Origin: a virus
DNA length: 32,131 nucleotides
Direction: 5' to 3' (one strand)
IMG/VR virus record: IMGVR_UViG_3300027608_000094
Location: 1-32,131 of that record
Part shown: piece after piece, positions 1-9,088 of the stretch
Layout of the letters: every line of letters begins with the position of its first letter
Numbering within the stretch: the first letter of the stretch is position 1
Notes under the pieces: model-generated
Told to the model about the DNA's origin: nothing
Seen by the model: the letters and a program-made list of their open reading frames with translations, nothing else
Databases searched by the model: none
Made by a program: the position numbers and the translations under genes

Positions 1-1
1 C

Positions 2-409
2 AAGAAGGCTGCAGAAGCAAAAAGCCAAAGGGATGCTGTTGCTGCACGAAAAGCAGCAAATGCTAAAGTTGCGGCAACACAGAAAACTGCGGCTGCGGCT
101 AAAGTTGTTACAGCTAAAAAAGCAGCGTCAGCTCGTGTGTCTGCCTCATATAAGGCTTCTGATGACAAGATGATGACTATGGCCAAGCAAGGTCGTGCGG
201 CTTCTGCAAGTCGTAAGGCTGCTACTGCAAGTCGTAAGGCTGAAGCAAAGGCTGCACCTTCACCTAGTGATCGTCGTGGCTCAATGGCAAACATTAAGCG
301 TGCTGCACAAACTAATCGTGCAAACAAAGCTGCTTCGGCAAAAGCTAGTGCTTCCCGCACAAGCAAAAGCGTCACACGTGGCGCAGCCAACAAAATGAAG
401 GGTTACTAA
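2..409 (+). CDS. Lys/Ala-rich basic protein, 5' end outside the window
   Basis: The reading frame is open from the window edge to the TAA at 407-409, so this is the C-terminal part of a longer gene; the first in-frame GTG at 137 is probably not the true start because the sequence before it has the same character. The 135 visible residues are almost all Ala, Lys, Arg, Ser, Thr and Val, with the unit SRKA repeated (ATASRKAEAK) and Ala-Lys doublets throughout. Histone-H1-like tails look like this, as do low-complexity basic phage proteins. It could bind packaged DNA or be a disordered tail of a virion protein; neither can be shown here. It lies just upstream of head-tail genes on the same strand, which favours a virion role. 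The function is inference only. Confidence 0.7.
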   Translation, partial: KKAAEAKSQRDAVAARKAANAKVAATQKTAAAAKVVTAKKAASARVSASYKASDDKMMTMAKQGRAASASRKAATASRKAEAKAAPSPSDRRGSMANIKRAAQTNRANKAASAKASASRTSKSVTRGAANKMKGY

Positions 410-434
410 AACAAGTAACAAATTCGTATAGGGT

Positions 435-653
435 ATGACCTTTAAAACTGTTAATGCCCTATACGGAACCCTTGTTGGTGGTAGCCTGCCTGTAAACCAG
501 TCTGCTACCTCTAAACTACAAATTGGCGGATTGCCTTACGTTGGTCGTCAACGTTGCATAGCCAACGATGACACCTGTGAAGGCCCTAAAGCCAAAGGCA
601 CAGAATACTGCATCGGGCATTTACGTGCCAACACAAAGAAAGAAGCTGAATGA
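435..653 (+). CDS. Small Cys/His protein, possible zinc knuckle
   Basis: A 72-residue protein whose second half holds C41-x6-C48-x10-C59-x2-H62, a spacing able to bind one zinc ion. The motif is framed by basic residues (GRQRC and HLRANTKK). I do not recognise the family. Its stop overlaps the start of the next gene in an ATGA junction at 650-653, so it is probably translationally coupled to the adaptor-like gene. No good ribosome binding site precedes the ATG at 435; the only purine run is AGGGT directly before it. Position between a basic protein and the adaptor suggests a virion or assembly role, but this is inference. Confidence 0.7.
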   Translation: MTFKTVNALYGTLVGGSLPVNQSATSKLQIGGLPYVGRQRCIANDDTCEGPKAKGTEYCIGHLRANTKKEAE

Positions 654-1348
654 GCACAACTGCTGAACTTAAAGATTTTGTTTATGAAATTTTAGATCTT
701 GACGCTGCTGACCTGCCAACTGCTTTGGTGTATCAGTATCTTAAAGATGGGTTCCAGCGTGTAATCAATCTTGAACGCCGTTGGCCGTTTCTTGAAACAA
801 CCTATGCGCTCAGCACGATCGCCAGTCAGCGTGACTACGCCATTTCCGCCATTGGTAATGGCGACATGCGTGAAATAGTCTCAATTGTGGACACCACAAC
901 TAGTGGAAATAGACTATCTGTTATTTCTTTGGATGAAGCCGAGAACGTTTGGCATGGTTCTTTTGACACACCTAGTCGTCCTTTGTTTTTTGCTGAGTGG
1001 AGCGAAACAATCAAGCTGTATCCTAAACCCGACACTGCGTATGCTTTGACTGTTCGTGGATATCGTAAACCAAGTTATACACCTTTTGTCACAACAACCT
1101 TAGAGGTTGATTGTGATGAGCGTTTACATCTTGCTATTGCCTATTATGCTATATCTCAGGCTTACAAACGTCAGGAAGATAATGAGATGGCTAGCATATA
1201 CAAACAGTCCTTTGAGGAGGCTGTTTCTCTTGCTCGTAAGGATATGATGCGTGCTTCTGGTCATCGTCCTATGATTATGTCTAGGGGTACTGCACGTCCA
1301 TCTGAGCATTACTGGTTGCAGTCTCTTGGTAGAACGCTAGGTCAGTAA
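650..1348 (+). CDS. Head-tail adaptor-like protein
   Basis: A 232-residue protein that resembles the connector/adaptor proteins of short-tailed phages (P22 gp4 or T7 gp11 type), which dock under the portal and carry the tail nozzle. Supporting features are the N-terminal helical stretch, the ERRWPFLE motif near residues 42-49 (an aromatic patch of this kind recurs in phage adaptors), a central beta-rich part with SETIKLYPKPD, and a helical C-terminal part starting near DCDERLHLAIAYYAIS. The next gene is a nozzle-like protein, the expected order in podoviruses. Starts in an ATGA overlap with the previous gene and ends in a TAATG overlap with the next. The family call is by pattern and context, not by a search. 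Confidence 0.55.
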   Translation: MSTTAELKDFVYEILDLDAADLPTALVYQYLKDGFQRVINLERRWPFLETTYALSTIASQRDYAISAIGNGDMREIVSIVDTTTSGNRLSVISLDEAENVWHGSFDTPSRPLFFAEWSETIKLYPKPDTAYALTVRGYRKPSYTPFVTTTLEVDCDERLHLAIAYYAISQAYKRQEDNEMASIYKQSFEEAVSLARKDMMRASGHRPMIMSRGTARPSEHYWLQSLGRTLGQ

Positions 1349-2973
1349 TGGCTACTAATCTTAGAGTTCTTCGTCAGGACGATTTCACTGGTGGGTTGAA
1401 TCTTCGTGCCGACCAGTTTCAGTTGGCTCCTAATGAGTCACCTAAAATGCTGAATGTCGAGATTGATCCTCGTGGTGGTATTTTTAGCCGTGGAGCTATG
1501 CGTCGTACTAACACTACCGCTATTACCCCTACTAACTGGAACCCTGCTGGTTTGTATTCGTTTTTTGCTTCTACACATAGGTTGATGTTGTCTACTGCTT
1601 ATTCTTCTGCTGGTGGTGGAACTAATGGTGACGTGTTTTGGTCTAGTAACTGTTCCTCATACACTAGTCTTGCCATTCCTGTGACTACTTCTTTTGGTGC
1701 TTCTTTTGCTTCTTGGGGTGAGGATCTTTATATTTCTACTGGACCTGGTAGTGTGTCTTACAAGTGGGATGGAACCACCAAGACTGCTTTGACAGCTTCT
1801 GGTCCTACGTTTCAAAACTCATACACTTCTCCTACTTTGCCTGCTGTGTTCTTTCCTAAAGCTGAACACACAGTAACCCATGCTGGCAAGATCTTTGTTG
1901 CTTCTACAAACGAAAACGGTGTAGCATATCCTAACCGTATTAGATGGTCTCATCCCAACCTTCCTGGTAACTGGGCCGCTGATGACTACATCGATATTAA
2001 TACTGGATCTGTAGGAATTACAGCCCTTGCTGTTTTCTCTGGTCATATTGTTGTTTTCAAGGAGGACGCAGTGTTTGCTATCTTTGGTTACGATTCGGAC
2101 ACTTTTCAAGTTGTTGAAGTGTCTCGTTCTGTTGGTGCTGTAAATCCTGGTTCTGTTGCAACCACAGAATCTGGTGTTTATTTCTATTCACACCCTGATG
2201 GCTTAATGCTTTACAATGGTAATGGTATTGTTGACTTGTTTCAACCTTTGCGTCCCGCTTTGGTTAATGGTTATGTTAACTCTGCAGCAACAAACGCCAT
2301 TAACGTCAACTACGTTAATCGTCGTGTTTGGGTTTCGGTGCCATACAGTGAAACAACAAGCGCAACCACGCCGACCGTTTCTTTTGTATATGATAATACA
2401 GTAAACGAATCTGGTGCTTGGCTAATGTTTTCTTCTTACGATGGTTGTGGTATTTCTGCTGGTTTAACTTTCACACAGACAGACGGAACAACTAAGCATG
2501 TTGTTGCTCACCCTACACAGCCGTACACATTGACCGTAGACAACTACGGCAATGCTTTAGATAATGTTACTGGTACAGATAATCAGTTCACTAGTCGTTA
2601 CCGTACTCGCTGGTTTGATGCTGGTTCGTATGCTCAAAATAAAATGTTTAGACGCCCTAGTTTGGTTGTTAAACAAACACCTTCTGCTTCACAGTTGAAT
2701 GTTTTTGTTTATGGTAACTATGAAGAAGCTGAAGATGGCGAAATGAAACAGTACGTTATTGATATTCCAGCGTCTGGTGGTAGCATGTTGTGGGGTTACG
2801 CTCTTTGGGGTTCTGCTACTTGGGGTGCTGCAAACCCTGGATCCCAAGTTGTTAATGGTCGAAGTGTCGGACTTGCAAAGTCTGTACAGTTAGAATTTGT
2901 TGGTTCGCCAGCACAAACGTGGGGCGTAAATAGTTTCACATTAAAGTATAATCCTAGAAAGGTTAAAGCATAA
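1348..2973 (+). CDS. Tail nozzle/stabilisation-like beta-propeller protein
   Basis: A 541-residue protein that begins with the signature [11 protein letters not shown] followed by [15 protein letters not shown]. That opening is common in podoviral proteins forming the distal tail nozzle (P22 gp10 or T7 gp12 type). The rest is rich in Gly, Ser, Thr, aromatic and short beta-strand segments, with repeated blade-like units such as [13 protein letters not shown] and [19 protein letters not shown], consistent with a propeller. The C-terminal part has a [16 protein letters not shown] repeat and a final jelly-roll-like strand set. It is flanked by the adaptor-like gene upstream and fibre genes downstream, both by one-base TAATG junctions. 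Expected to form the tail tip channel that contacts the host surface. Exact orthology is not established. Confidence 0.6.
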   Translation: MATNLRVLRQDDFTGGLNLRADQFQLAPNESPKMLNVEIDPRGGIFSRGAMRRTNTTAITPTNWNPAGLYSFFASTHRLMLSTAYSSAGGGTNGDVFWSSNCSSYTSLAIPVTTSFGASFASWGEDLYISTGPGSVSYKWDGTTKTALTASGPTFQNSYTSPTLPAVFFPKAEHTVTHAGKIFVASTNENGVAYPNRIRWSHPNLPGNWAADDYIDINTGSVGITALAVFSGHIVVFKEDAVFAIFGYDSDTFQVVEVSRSVGAVNPGSVATTESGVYFYSHPDGLMLYNGNGIVDLFQPLRPALVNGYVNSAATNAINVNYVNRRVWVSVPYSETTSATTPTVSFVYDNTVNESGAWLMFSSYDGCGISAGLTFTQTDGTTKHVVAHPTQPYTLTVDNYGNALDNVTGTDNQFTSRYRTRWFDAGSYAQNKMFRRPSLVVKQTPSASQLNVFVYGNYEEAEDGEMKQYVIDIPASGGSMLWGYALWGSATWGAANPGSQVVNGRSVGLAKSVQLEFVGSPAQTWGVNSFTLKYNPRKVKA

Positions 2974-3890
2974 TGGCTAGTTTAAGTATTCCAAACTCAT
3001 TTACAAACAACACGGTAGCCAGCGCTACCGAGGTTAACGCAAACTTTACATCTGTAAAAAGTTTTGCGGAAACTGCTCTTGTACAAGTTGATGGTTCTGT
3101 TCAGGCCCCTACTGCTGCTATTGCAAACTTGGCTGTCACTACAGCAAAGATTGCTGACTTGAATGTTACTACGGCCAAGATAGCTGATGCTTCTATTACT
3201 GTTGGTAAACTTGCTGCTGGTGTAGCAATATCTGGTCCTACGGGTCCTGCTGGTCCTACGGGTCCTACGGGTCCTACGGGTCCTACGGGTCCTACGGGTC
3301 CTACAGGTCCAGCAGGAACTAATGGAACTAATGGAACTAACGGCGACACAGGTCCTCAGGGTCCTGCAGGTCCTGGTGCTAACCAAGACTTAAACACATA
3401 CAACCGTGTTACTCATACAGGTATATATTTAAGTGGTGGCGACCCAATAAACTTCCCCACCGAGTTTTCATTGACCAGTTCAGCATCTGTTAAGGCAATG
3501 GTTATAAGGTCGGACGGTTATGTTTGTTCCAACGCATCTAGTTCTGTATCACGCAGAGAGTACAAGGAAAATATCCGCCCAATAGGTGACTCTCTAGAGA
3601 TAATCAATTCTTTAATTCCAAGAAATTACAAATGGAAAGATAGCCATGTAAATACTGATTATGCTGAAGATGTTTACAGTTTGAAAACACAAGACCAGTA
3701 CGGTTTTATTGTTGAAGAAGTTGCAGAAGTCTTACCAGATTTAGTGCATCACGAACTTAAAGAAGGTGTATACATTCCTTTAATGTGGAAAGAATCAGCA
3801 GTGCTTACATTGGCTGTAAAAGCCATACAAGAACTGTCTGCTAAAGTAGATTCTTTAGAGTCACGATTGGCTGCGTTAGAATCTAAATAA
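2973..3890 (+). CDS. Collagen-repeat tail fibre with S74 self-cleaving chaperone
   Basis: A 305-residue trimeric fibre. Residues 50-80 have the TTAKIAD repeat common in phage fibres; residues 88-134 are a collagen-like Gly-X-Y run, mostly GPT, with GTN units; the C-terminal 113 residues are an intramolecular chaperone of peptidase family S74. In that domain the Ser-Lys pair of the family is visible as S193-R-R-E-Y-K198 (five-residue spacing, as in endosialidase chaperones), followed by IIN-L-PRNYKWK, a [15 protein letters not shown] motif and a terminal coiled coil ([20 protein letters not shown]). Cleavage would fall just before S193, releasing the chaperone after trimer folding. The family assignment is strong; host receptor and cleavage in this protein are inferred. 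Confidence 0.85.
   Translation: MASLSIPNSFTNNTVASATEVNANFTSVKSFAETALVQVDGSVQAPTAAIANLAVTTAKIADLNVTTAKIADASITVGKLAAGVAISGPTGPAGPTGPTGPTGPTGPTGPTGPAGTNGTNGTNGDTGPQGPAGPGANQDLNTYNRVTHTGIYLSGGDPINFPTEFSLTSSASVKAMVIRSDGYVCSNASSSVSRREYKENIRPIGDSLEIINSLIPRNYKWKDSHVNTDYAEDVYSLKTQDQYGFIVEEVAEVLPDLVHHELKEGVYIPLMWKESAVLTLAVKAIQELSAKVDSLESRLAALESK
3234..3343 (+). repeat. 9-bp tandem repeats coding for GPT and GTN collagen units
   Basis: GGTCCTACG repeats almost without change from 3252 to about 3305 and then gives way to GGAACTAAT repeats. Both encode collagen-like triplets of the fibre protein at 2973-3890. Near-identical codons make this a likely site of repeat-number change by slippage or recombination. 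Confidence 0.9.
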
Positions 3891-4272
3891 TGGCTACAGA
3901 AACACCAAGGAACAATCCACCAATACAAGGATGGACCGCACCGCTGCTAGAACAGTTGCGTTCTGCAGACGCACGCACCTTACAGCATGTTTTCACATCA
4001 TTAAAAGATTACCTAGGTGGCGTACAACAAACCATCAGCTCAAACTATTACGATCTAAACATCGGGTCTGTATCTGCGGGAACAGCTGGCGCATCTATCA
4101 CAGGAACATTCCCAAGTCAAACATTAAACCTGACATTACCTACAGGCCCTACTGGACCAACAGGTCCTACAGGTCCTGCTGGTCCTAATGGTTTCTCTTC
4201 TTTAAACCTTGATGGTGGAGCACCAGATTCTATTTATGGTGGAACACCACTAGTTGATGCGGGGTATGCATA

Positions 4273-4273
<1 letters not shown>
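3890..4273 (+). CDS. Short collagen-repeat fibre protein
   Basis: A 127-residue protein. The N-terminal 60 residues contain [21 protein letters not shown], a likely helical attachment segment. A short Gly-Pro-Thr run (residues about 85-99) follows, then a tail with [21 protein letters not shown], a short Gly/Asp-rich ending. It sits between two other collagen-repeat fibres with one-base TAATG overlaps on both sides. It may be an adaptor fibre onto which the larger fibre assembles, or a decoration spike; the sequence does not decide. Confidence 0.7.
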
Positions 4274-5217
<944 letters not shown>

Positions 5218-5218
5218 T

Positions 5219-5566
5219 ATGGCAAGTGGTGACAGAGTAGAAACACGACTGGTTAACCCAACAACGTTGACAGCAACAGACACAGCCCTTGGTGCTGCTG
5301 TCGTTGCAGCCAGTCATGTGTGGGTTATTAAGCAAGTTATATTGTGCAATACTGCAGCTATTGATCGACTGGTGTATTTGGGTATTGGTAACACGGTGAC
5401 GGGTGGTACATCTAGTCGTTTTATTCATGGTTTGCCTATCGCTGGTAATGATGTTATTGTTTTGGATACTGCTATTGTTTTAAATGCTGGCGATAGACTT
5501 TGGGGTTATTCTGATTCTGGTAGCGCTGTTAACATTACTGTTGTTGGTTGGGATAAAACACTGTAA
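5219..5566 (+). CDS. Small beta-rich virion-like protein
   Basis: A 115-residue protein of unknown family starting one base after the preceding stop. It is made of alternating hydrophobic strands (VWVIKQVILCNTAAIDRLVYLGIG, then DVIVLDTAIVLNAGDRLWGYS) suggesting a compact beta-sandwich. The pattern of a central region with a dominant axis of strands ending in an acidic or polar loop resembles small proteins found among fibre genes of other phages. Fibre genes on either side argue for a decoration or fibre-accessory role. No catalytic motif seen. Confidence 0.65.
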   Translation: MASGDRVETRLVNPTTLTATDTALGAAVVAASHVWVIKQVILCNTAAIDRLVYLGIGNTVTGGTSSRFIHGLPIAGNDVIVLDTAIVLNAGDRLWGYSDSGSAVNITVVGWDKTL

Positions 5567-6294
5567 TGGGTATTTCTGCTGTTCTTAGTGCTGCTGGCGC
5601 TGTTCCTGTTGGGGTTGTAAACCCGTTTGCTGGTGCTAACGCACCTGCTGGTTGGTTGCTGTGCTACGGTCAGGCTGTGTCTCGTACTGAATATCCTGCG
5701 TTGTTCAACACCCTCAGTACTGTTTATGGTTCTGGCGATGGGTCTACTACTTTTAATGTTCCCGACCTGAGAGGTCGCACCATTGCTGGTGTAGACAACA
5801 TGGGCGGTACGGATGCTGGCCGTCTTGATATTGCTAACAGTTCGGGCACTGTTACTGGTTCACAGTATGTGACGTTAACTAGCGCACAGTCTGGTTTGCC
5901 TGCTCACTCACATGCTAACACTGCTTCATTTAGTGGTTCATTTAGTGGTACTGCTGCAAGCCATACACATACACAGAATGCTCACGAACACCTGCTTAGG
6001 TTCATGGGTTCTGTTGGTGGAAACAGATACATGATTGGTGACTACGGGAACTCAGGTTCAGGAACTTCTTACTTCATTCCTTCAATGACCACACTGCTTT
6101 CAACGGCAGTTGCTAACTATTCAATTGCCGAAGGTGTGACTGCTACAAACCAGAACACTTCTATTACTCCTGCTGGTTCTATTTCGGGTTCCGTAAGCAT
6201 GAGTAACGCAAACAACACTGCTGCCAACGCAGCGTCAGCACATGACAACATGCAACCAACTATTATTCTTAACTACATCATCAAGGCGCAATAA
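5566..6294 (+). CDS. Tail collar domain fibre protein
   Basis: A 242-residue protein with a phage tail-collar domain (PF07484 type) at residues about 17-71: PAGWLLCYGQAVSR, EYPALFNTLSTVYG, then TTFNVPDLRGR. The second half carries His pairs at 114/116, 133/135 and 140/142 inside SGxxSHTHT-like repeats. That is the metal-binding style of T4 short-tail-fibre gp12 tips, where paired His from three chains hold metal ions. It ends with HDNMQPTIILNYIIKAQ, the usual C-terminus of this family. Likely a receptor-binding fibre tip. The family call is strong; metal binding is inference. Confidence 0.85.
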   Translation: MGISAVLSAAGAVPVGVVNPFAGANAPAGWLLCYGQAVSRTEYPALFNTLSTVYGSGDGSTTFNVPDLRGRTIAGVDNMGGTDAGRLDIANSSGTVTGSQYVTLTSAQSGLPAHSHANTASFSGSFSGTAASHTHTQNAHEHLLRFMGSVGGNRYMIGDYGNSGSGTSYFIPSMTTLLSTAVANYSIAEGVTATNQNTSITPAGSISGSVSMSNANNTAANAASAHDNMQPTIILNYIIKAQ

Positions 6295-6296
6295 TC

Positions 6297-6899
6297 ATGG
6301 GTATTTCACAGCAAATAGGTGCTAGTTCGCTAATCAAACCAGGCGTATGCACATCAACCACTCGACCTGCATCGCCTTACGAGGGTCAACAAATATATGA
6401 GACTGACACGGACAAGGTGTTGGTGTGGGATGGTTCTACATGGACCCCATCTACAGGGATGCTGCCAAACATTGTTGAAGCAACTACCGCAACAAGCACC
6501 ACCACCAGTAGTACCTCATATGTTGCTACTACCTTGTCTGTGACCATCAACAAATCTCATACAAACAGTGCAATTTGGGTTGTAGCAAGTCCACAATTGG
6601 CTCTTTATACGGGCGGTGGTGGAGCCGTAGACACAACTTTAAGCGCAAGAATTATAGAAACTGTAAGCAGTCGTGAAAGAGATTTTCTTGTTGTCTTGCG
6701 TACTTACAACGGTGCTGGTGATGCACGGGTTAACTCAACTAAAGCGTGTCTACAGTGGATGGACCCCGTGGCTGGCACAGGTTCTAGAACTTACCGTGTA
6801 GATATTAAAGTTGATAACGCTGGTCGTACTGGAGAATTAAACATGTATGCCAACAACATGTGTTTGTCCGAAATCACAGCATTTGAAGTGGTTCAGTAA
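6297..6899 (+). CDS. Fibre tip protein, paralogue of the next gene
   Basis: A 200-residue protein. Residues 14-50 hold KPGVCTSTTRPASPYEGQ followed by ETDTDKVLVWDGSTW, an N-terminal module that recurs in the next gene (residues 11-46) and in many phage fibres as a short beta-hairpin attachment element. The remainder is a beta-rich domain unlike that of its neighbour, ending in a SEITAFEV strand typical of jelly-roll tips. The shared N-terminus with divergent C-terminus points to duplication followed by exchange of the receptor-binding part. The ATG lies two bases after the collar gene stop; host receptor unknown. Confidence 0.75.
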   Translation: MGISQQIGASSLIKPGVCTSTTRPASPYEGQQIYETDTDKVLVWDGSTWTPSTGMLPNIVEATTATSTTTSSTSYVATTLSVTINKSHTNSAIWVVASPQLALYTGGGGAVDTTLSARIIETVSSRERDFLVVLRTYNGAGDARVNSTKACLQWMDPVAGTGSRTYRVDIKVDNAGRTGELNMYANNMCLSEITAFEVVQ

Positions 6900-7555
6900 T
6901 GGCTATTAGTAATAATTCAACTGGGTTACGCCCTGGTGTTTGCACGTCATCTACACGCCCGACAGCTCCGTATGAGGGCCAGATGATATTTGAAACTGAC
7001 ACGGACAAAATGCTCGTATGGAATGGTACAGCGTGGATAATACCAAATAGTCTTACACAAAATCCACAAGCATTAGAACTAATTACTACAAATAGTTTTA
7101 GTACGTCAACCGCTTTTGACATAACTGGATTTAGTTCTACATACACAAATTATCAAGTGCAAATAACCACAAGACGAGTTGATGTTGTAGGAATGGGAAC
7201 TTTTACTGCAAACTTGAGAAATGGTGCATCAAACATTACTGCTGGTTATTACCAAGCAATGAACTATGCAAGTTATCTTGGCTCTGAAGGTGTTGCATGG
7301 ACGAGAAACAACTCAACTAACTGGATTTGGGGCAACTCTGATTCTGCTTCCCCAACTGCTATTTGGTCTTATGATATGTATGCATTGAGTGGTGGAAGTC
7401 TTACTTTTACTGGTGGTGGTTATTCTGTTGGCGAAGCAATTTCCTACGCAGGCGGTGGCTCATGCAACAATACAGGGGCATTTGATAGGATAAGAATTGC
7501 TTTTGACTATGGAACACATACTGGTTCTTGGTCCCTGTATGGGTATAGGAAATAA
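6899..7555 (+). CDS. Fibre tip protein, paralogue of the preceding gene
   Basis: A 218-residue protein overlapping the previous stop by one base (TAATG). It opens with the same module as its upstream neighbour: RPGVCTSSTRPTAPYEGQ, then ETDTDKMLVWNGTAW. From about residue 60 it carries a different beta-rich domain (LELITTNSFSTSTAFDITGF, SGGSLTFTGGGYS, then a final FDRIRIAFDYGTHTGSWSLYGYR) that resembles the lectin-like tips of phage receptor-binding proteins. Together the pair gives the phage two alternative or combined tips on one attachment module. Which is displayed cannot be told from sequence. Confidence 0.75.
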   Translation: MAISNNSTGLRPGVCTSSTRPTAPYEGQMIFETDTDKMLVWNGTAWIIPNSLTQNPQALELITTNSFSTSTAFDITGFSSTYTNYQVQITTRRVDVVGMGTFTANLRNGASNITAGYYQAMNYASYLGSEGVAWTRNNSTNWIWGNSDSASPTAIWSYDMYALSGGSLTFTGGGYSVGEAISYAGGGSCNNTGAFDRIRIAFDYGTHTGSWSLYGYRK

Positions 7556-7595
7556 CTAATGAACTGTAACAATAAACACTATATAGAGGATCTGT
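7556..7595 (+). promoter_or_regulatory. Gap before internal-protein genes with T7-promoter-like string
   Basis: This 40-base gap is one of the few breaks in the rightward arm. It contains ACACTATATAGAGGA, which shares the CACTATA core and following purine run with the T7-type promoter. Only one copy was noticed, and no single-subunit RNA polymerase is visible, so this may be chance. Confidence 0.2.
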
Positions 7596-8045
7596 ATGAG
7601 CGACACAAGTAATTTTAACTATCTAGAATATGGACAGCGCAAGCGTAAGGCGGCGAGCCAATACGGGGCTTCAGCTGCTAAGAGTGCTTATAGTCAGTTT
7701 TTGGCTCAGCAGCGTGGCAACCGTAAAACGTTTGATATTAACAAACAGTTTGAGGATGCCGCCCCTGGGGTTGTTGGCAGTTTTACTAAGCGTGGTTTGG
7801 CTGGTCCTGGTGTAAAGTCTGGTATCTATAGCAAGGGTTTAACTGATTTTGCTAATCAAAAAACAGATGCCATAAATACTAACGAAATGGGAACTGCTCA
7901 GGATATTCAGCAGATGAAGCTTGACGATGCTGGAAACTTGGATGCGTATAACGCAGAGTTTAATCAGTTAGAGTTTGAAAAGAATAGTAATATTGCAAAT
8001 ACAGCAGCGTCTTTGACTGCTTGGAAACCGTTTTTAGGAGCGTAA
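7596..8045 (+). CDS. Small probable internal virion protein
   Basis: A 149-residue protein with no recognised family. It is rich in Gln, Ala, Lys and Asn and mostly helical by pattern, with a basic N-terminal half (QRKRKAASQYGASAAKS) and an acidic helical C-terminal half (DIQQMKLDDAGNLDAYNAEFNQLEFEK). Together with the next two genes it precedes the giant internal protein, the position where podoviruses keep the small internal-core proteins that are ejected into the host. A purine-rich GAGGA precedes the ATG by six bases. The role is inferred from position. Confidence 0.65.
   Translation: MSDTSNFNYLEYGQRKRKAASQYGASAAKSAYSQFLAQQRGNRKTFDINKQFEDAAPGVVGSFTKRGLAGPGVKSGIYSKGLTDFANQKTDAINTNEMGTAQDIQQMKLDDAGNLDAYNAEFNQLEFEKNSNIANTAASLTAWKPFLGA
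8036..8040 (+). promoter_or_regulatory. Ribosome binding site fixing the start at 8048
   Basis: AGGAG seven bases before the ATG at 8048 decides that start over the in-frame TTG at 8021, which lies inside the upstream gene and has no such site. Confidence 0.8.
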
Positions 8046-8047
8046 TC

Positions 8048-9088
8048 ATGGCTAGTAAGAAAATGTCCCCCGAAGCTCAGCGTCGTGCTGCTGGCCGTAA
8101 ACCATTAGTTGTTGCTAAACCCAAGAATGACGACAATGCTCGTTATGGTGTTAATGTTTCCAAGCCTGTGTCTAGTGTTGATGCAAGCCGCATTAAGGAT
8201 GCAAGAAAACTTAAAAAAGACACTGAAGCTGCTGGCGGTACTTACTATAGTGCTTACGATACTTCTTTGGGCAACACTGAGCAGTCTGGTTATGATGCTG
8301 GTAAAACAGACTTAACAACCAAGACTGGTGGTGGCGGTAGTGGACGTAATGTTTTGAATGATTACACACGTCAGCTGCAGGCTTTGCTTACTGGTGGTTC
8401 TTATGCTGATCCTTATAATAGTTTGCTTGAAAAAATTAAAGGTCTTTATGGTACAGCACAAACTGATTTAACAACAAACCAAAATACTGCCGTAAGTGGT
8501 CTTGAGAGTTTGTATGGTGATCAAACGTCAAGTTTGGCTGGTATAAACACTCAGGCTGGTAATACTATTAATTCTTCTATGGATAGTTTAAAGACGATGC
8601 TTGAGGGGCAAGCTAATCCTTATGCTAATTTGAAGGCAGAATCTGTTACTCCTACTGCGCAGTTGTCATCGTTTCTGCAGGGTCAGAATGTTGGTGATCA
8701 GCAGACACAGGACTACGCTCAGGTGTTGAATGCACAGAACGCTGGTTCTGCTGGTGCGTTTAATAATCTTGCTAGTGTTATGCGTAGTATTGCTGGCGCT
8801 AATCAGCAGGGTGCTATTTCTGATGTTGCTGTTCAGCGTGATGCTTCTACTCGTCAACTTGCTAACCAAAACGCAGCGGCTGGTACCCAGTTGAAGCAAG
8901 GTTTGCTTGCTGATAAGCTGAAACTAAACCAAGGATACCAGCAGAATCAGTTTGATTTGTCTAAGGGTCTTTTGGGTGCTGAACAAAGTGTTCAACAGAA
9001 TAGTCAAAGTCAGCAAAGTGATTTAATTAAACAGTTGATGGCCGCCATTGCTAAGGGCGGAGTACCAAAGAAAGGTAAGTTGTTCTAA
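8048..9088 (+). CDS. Gln-rich probable internal virion protein
   Basis: A 346-residue protein starting at ATG 8048 (MASKKMSPEAQRRAAGRKP). The N-terminus is basic; the rest is long amphipathic helix with many Gln, Ala, Ser and Asn residues (AQVLNAQNAGSAGAFNNLAS, then VQQNSQSQQSDLIKQL), like internal-core or ejection proteins. A Gly-rich TKTGGGGSG linker sits near residue 100. No enzyme motif seen. The stop overlaps the next start by one base. Placed in a run of helical, Gln/Ala-rich proteins before the giant internal protein; function inferred from composition and place only. Confidence 0.7.
   Translation: MASKKMSPEAQRRAAGRKPLVVAKPKNDDNARYGVNVSKPVSSVDASRIKDARKLKKDTEAAGGTYYSAYDTSLGNTEQSGYDAGKTDLTTKTGGGGSGRNVLNDYTRQLQALLTGGSYADPYNSLLEKIKGLYGTAQTDLTTNQNTAVSGLESLYGDQTSSLAGINTQAGNTINSSMDSLKTMLEGQANPYANLKAESVTPTAQLSSFLQGQNVGDQQTQDYAQVLNAQNAGSAGAFNNLASVMRSIAGANQQGAISDVAVQRDASTRQLANQNAAAGTQLKQGLLADKLKLNQGYQQNQFDLSKGLLGAEQSVQQNSQSQQSDLIKQLMAAIAKGGVPKKGKLF

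Noticed and set aside
8021-8047. TTG start for the Gln-rich internal protein
   Set aside because: AGGAG at the right spacing supports ATG 8048; the extra residues lie inside the upstream gene.
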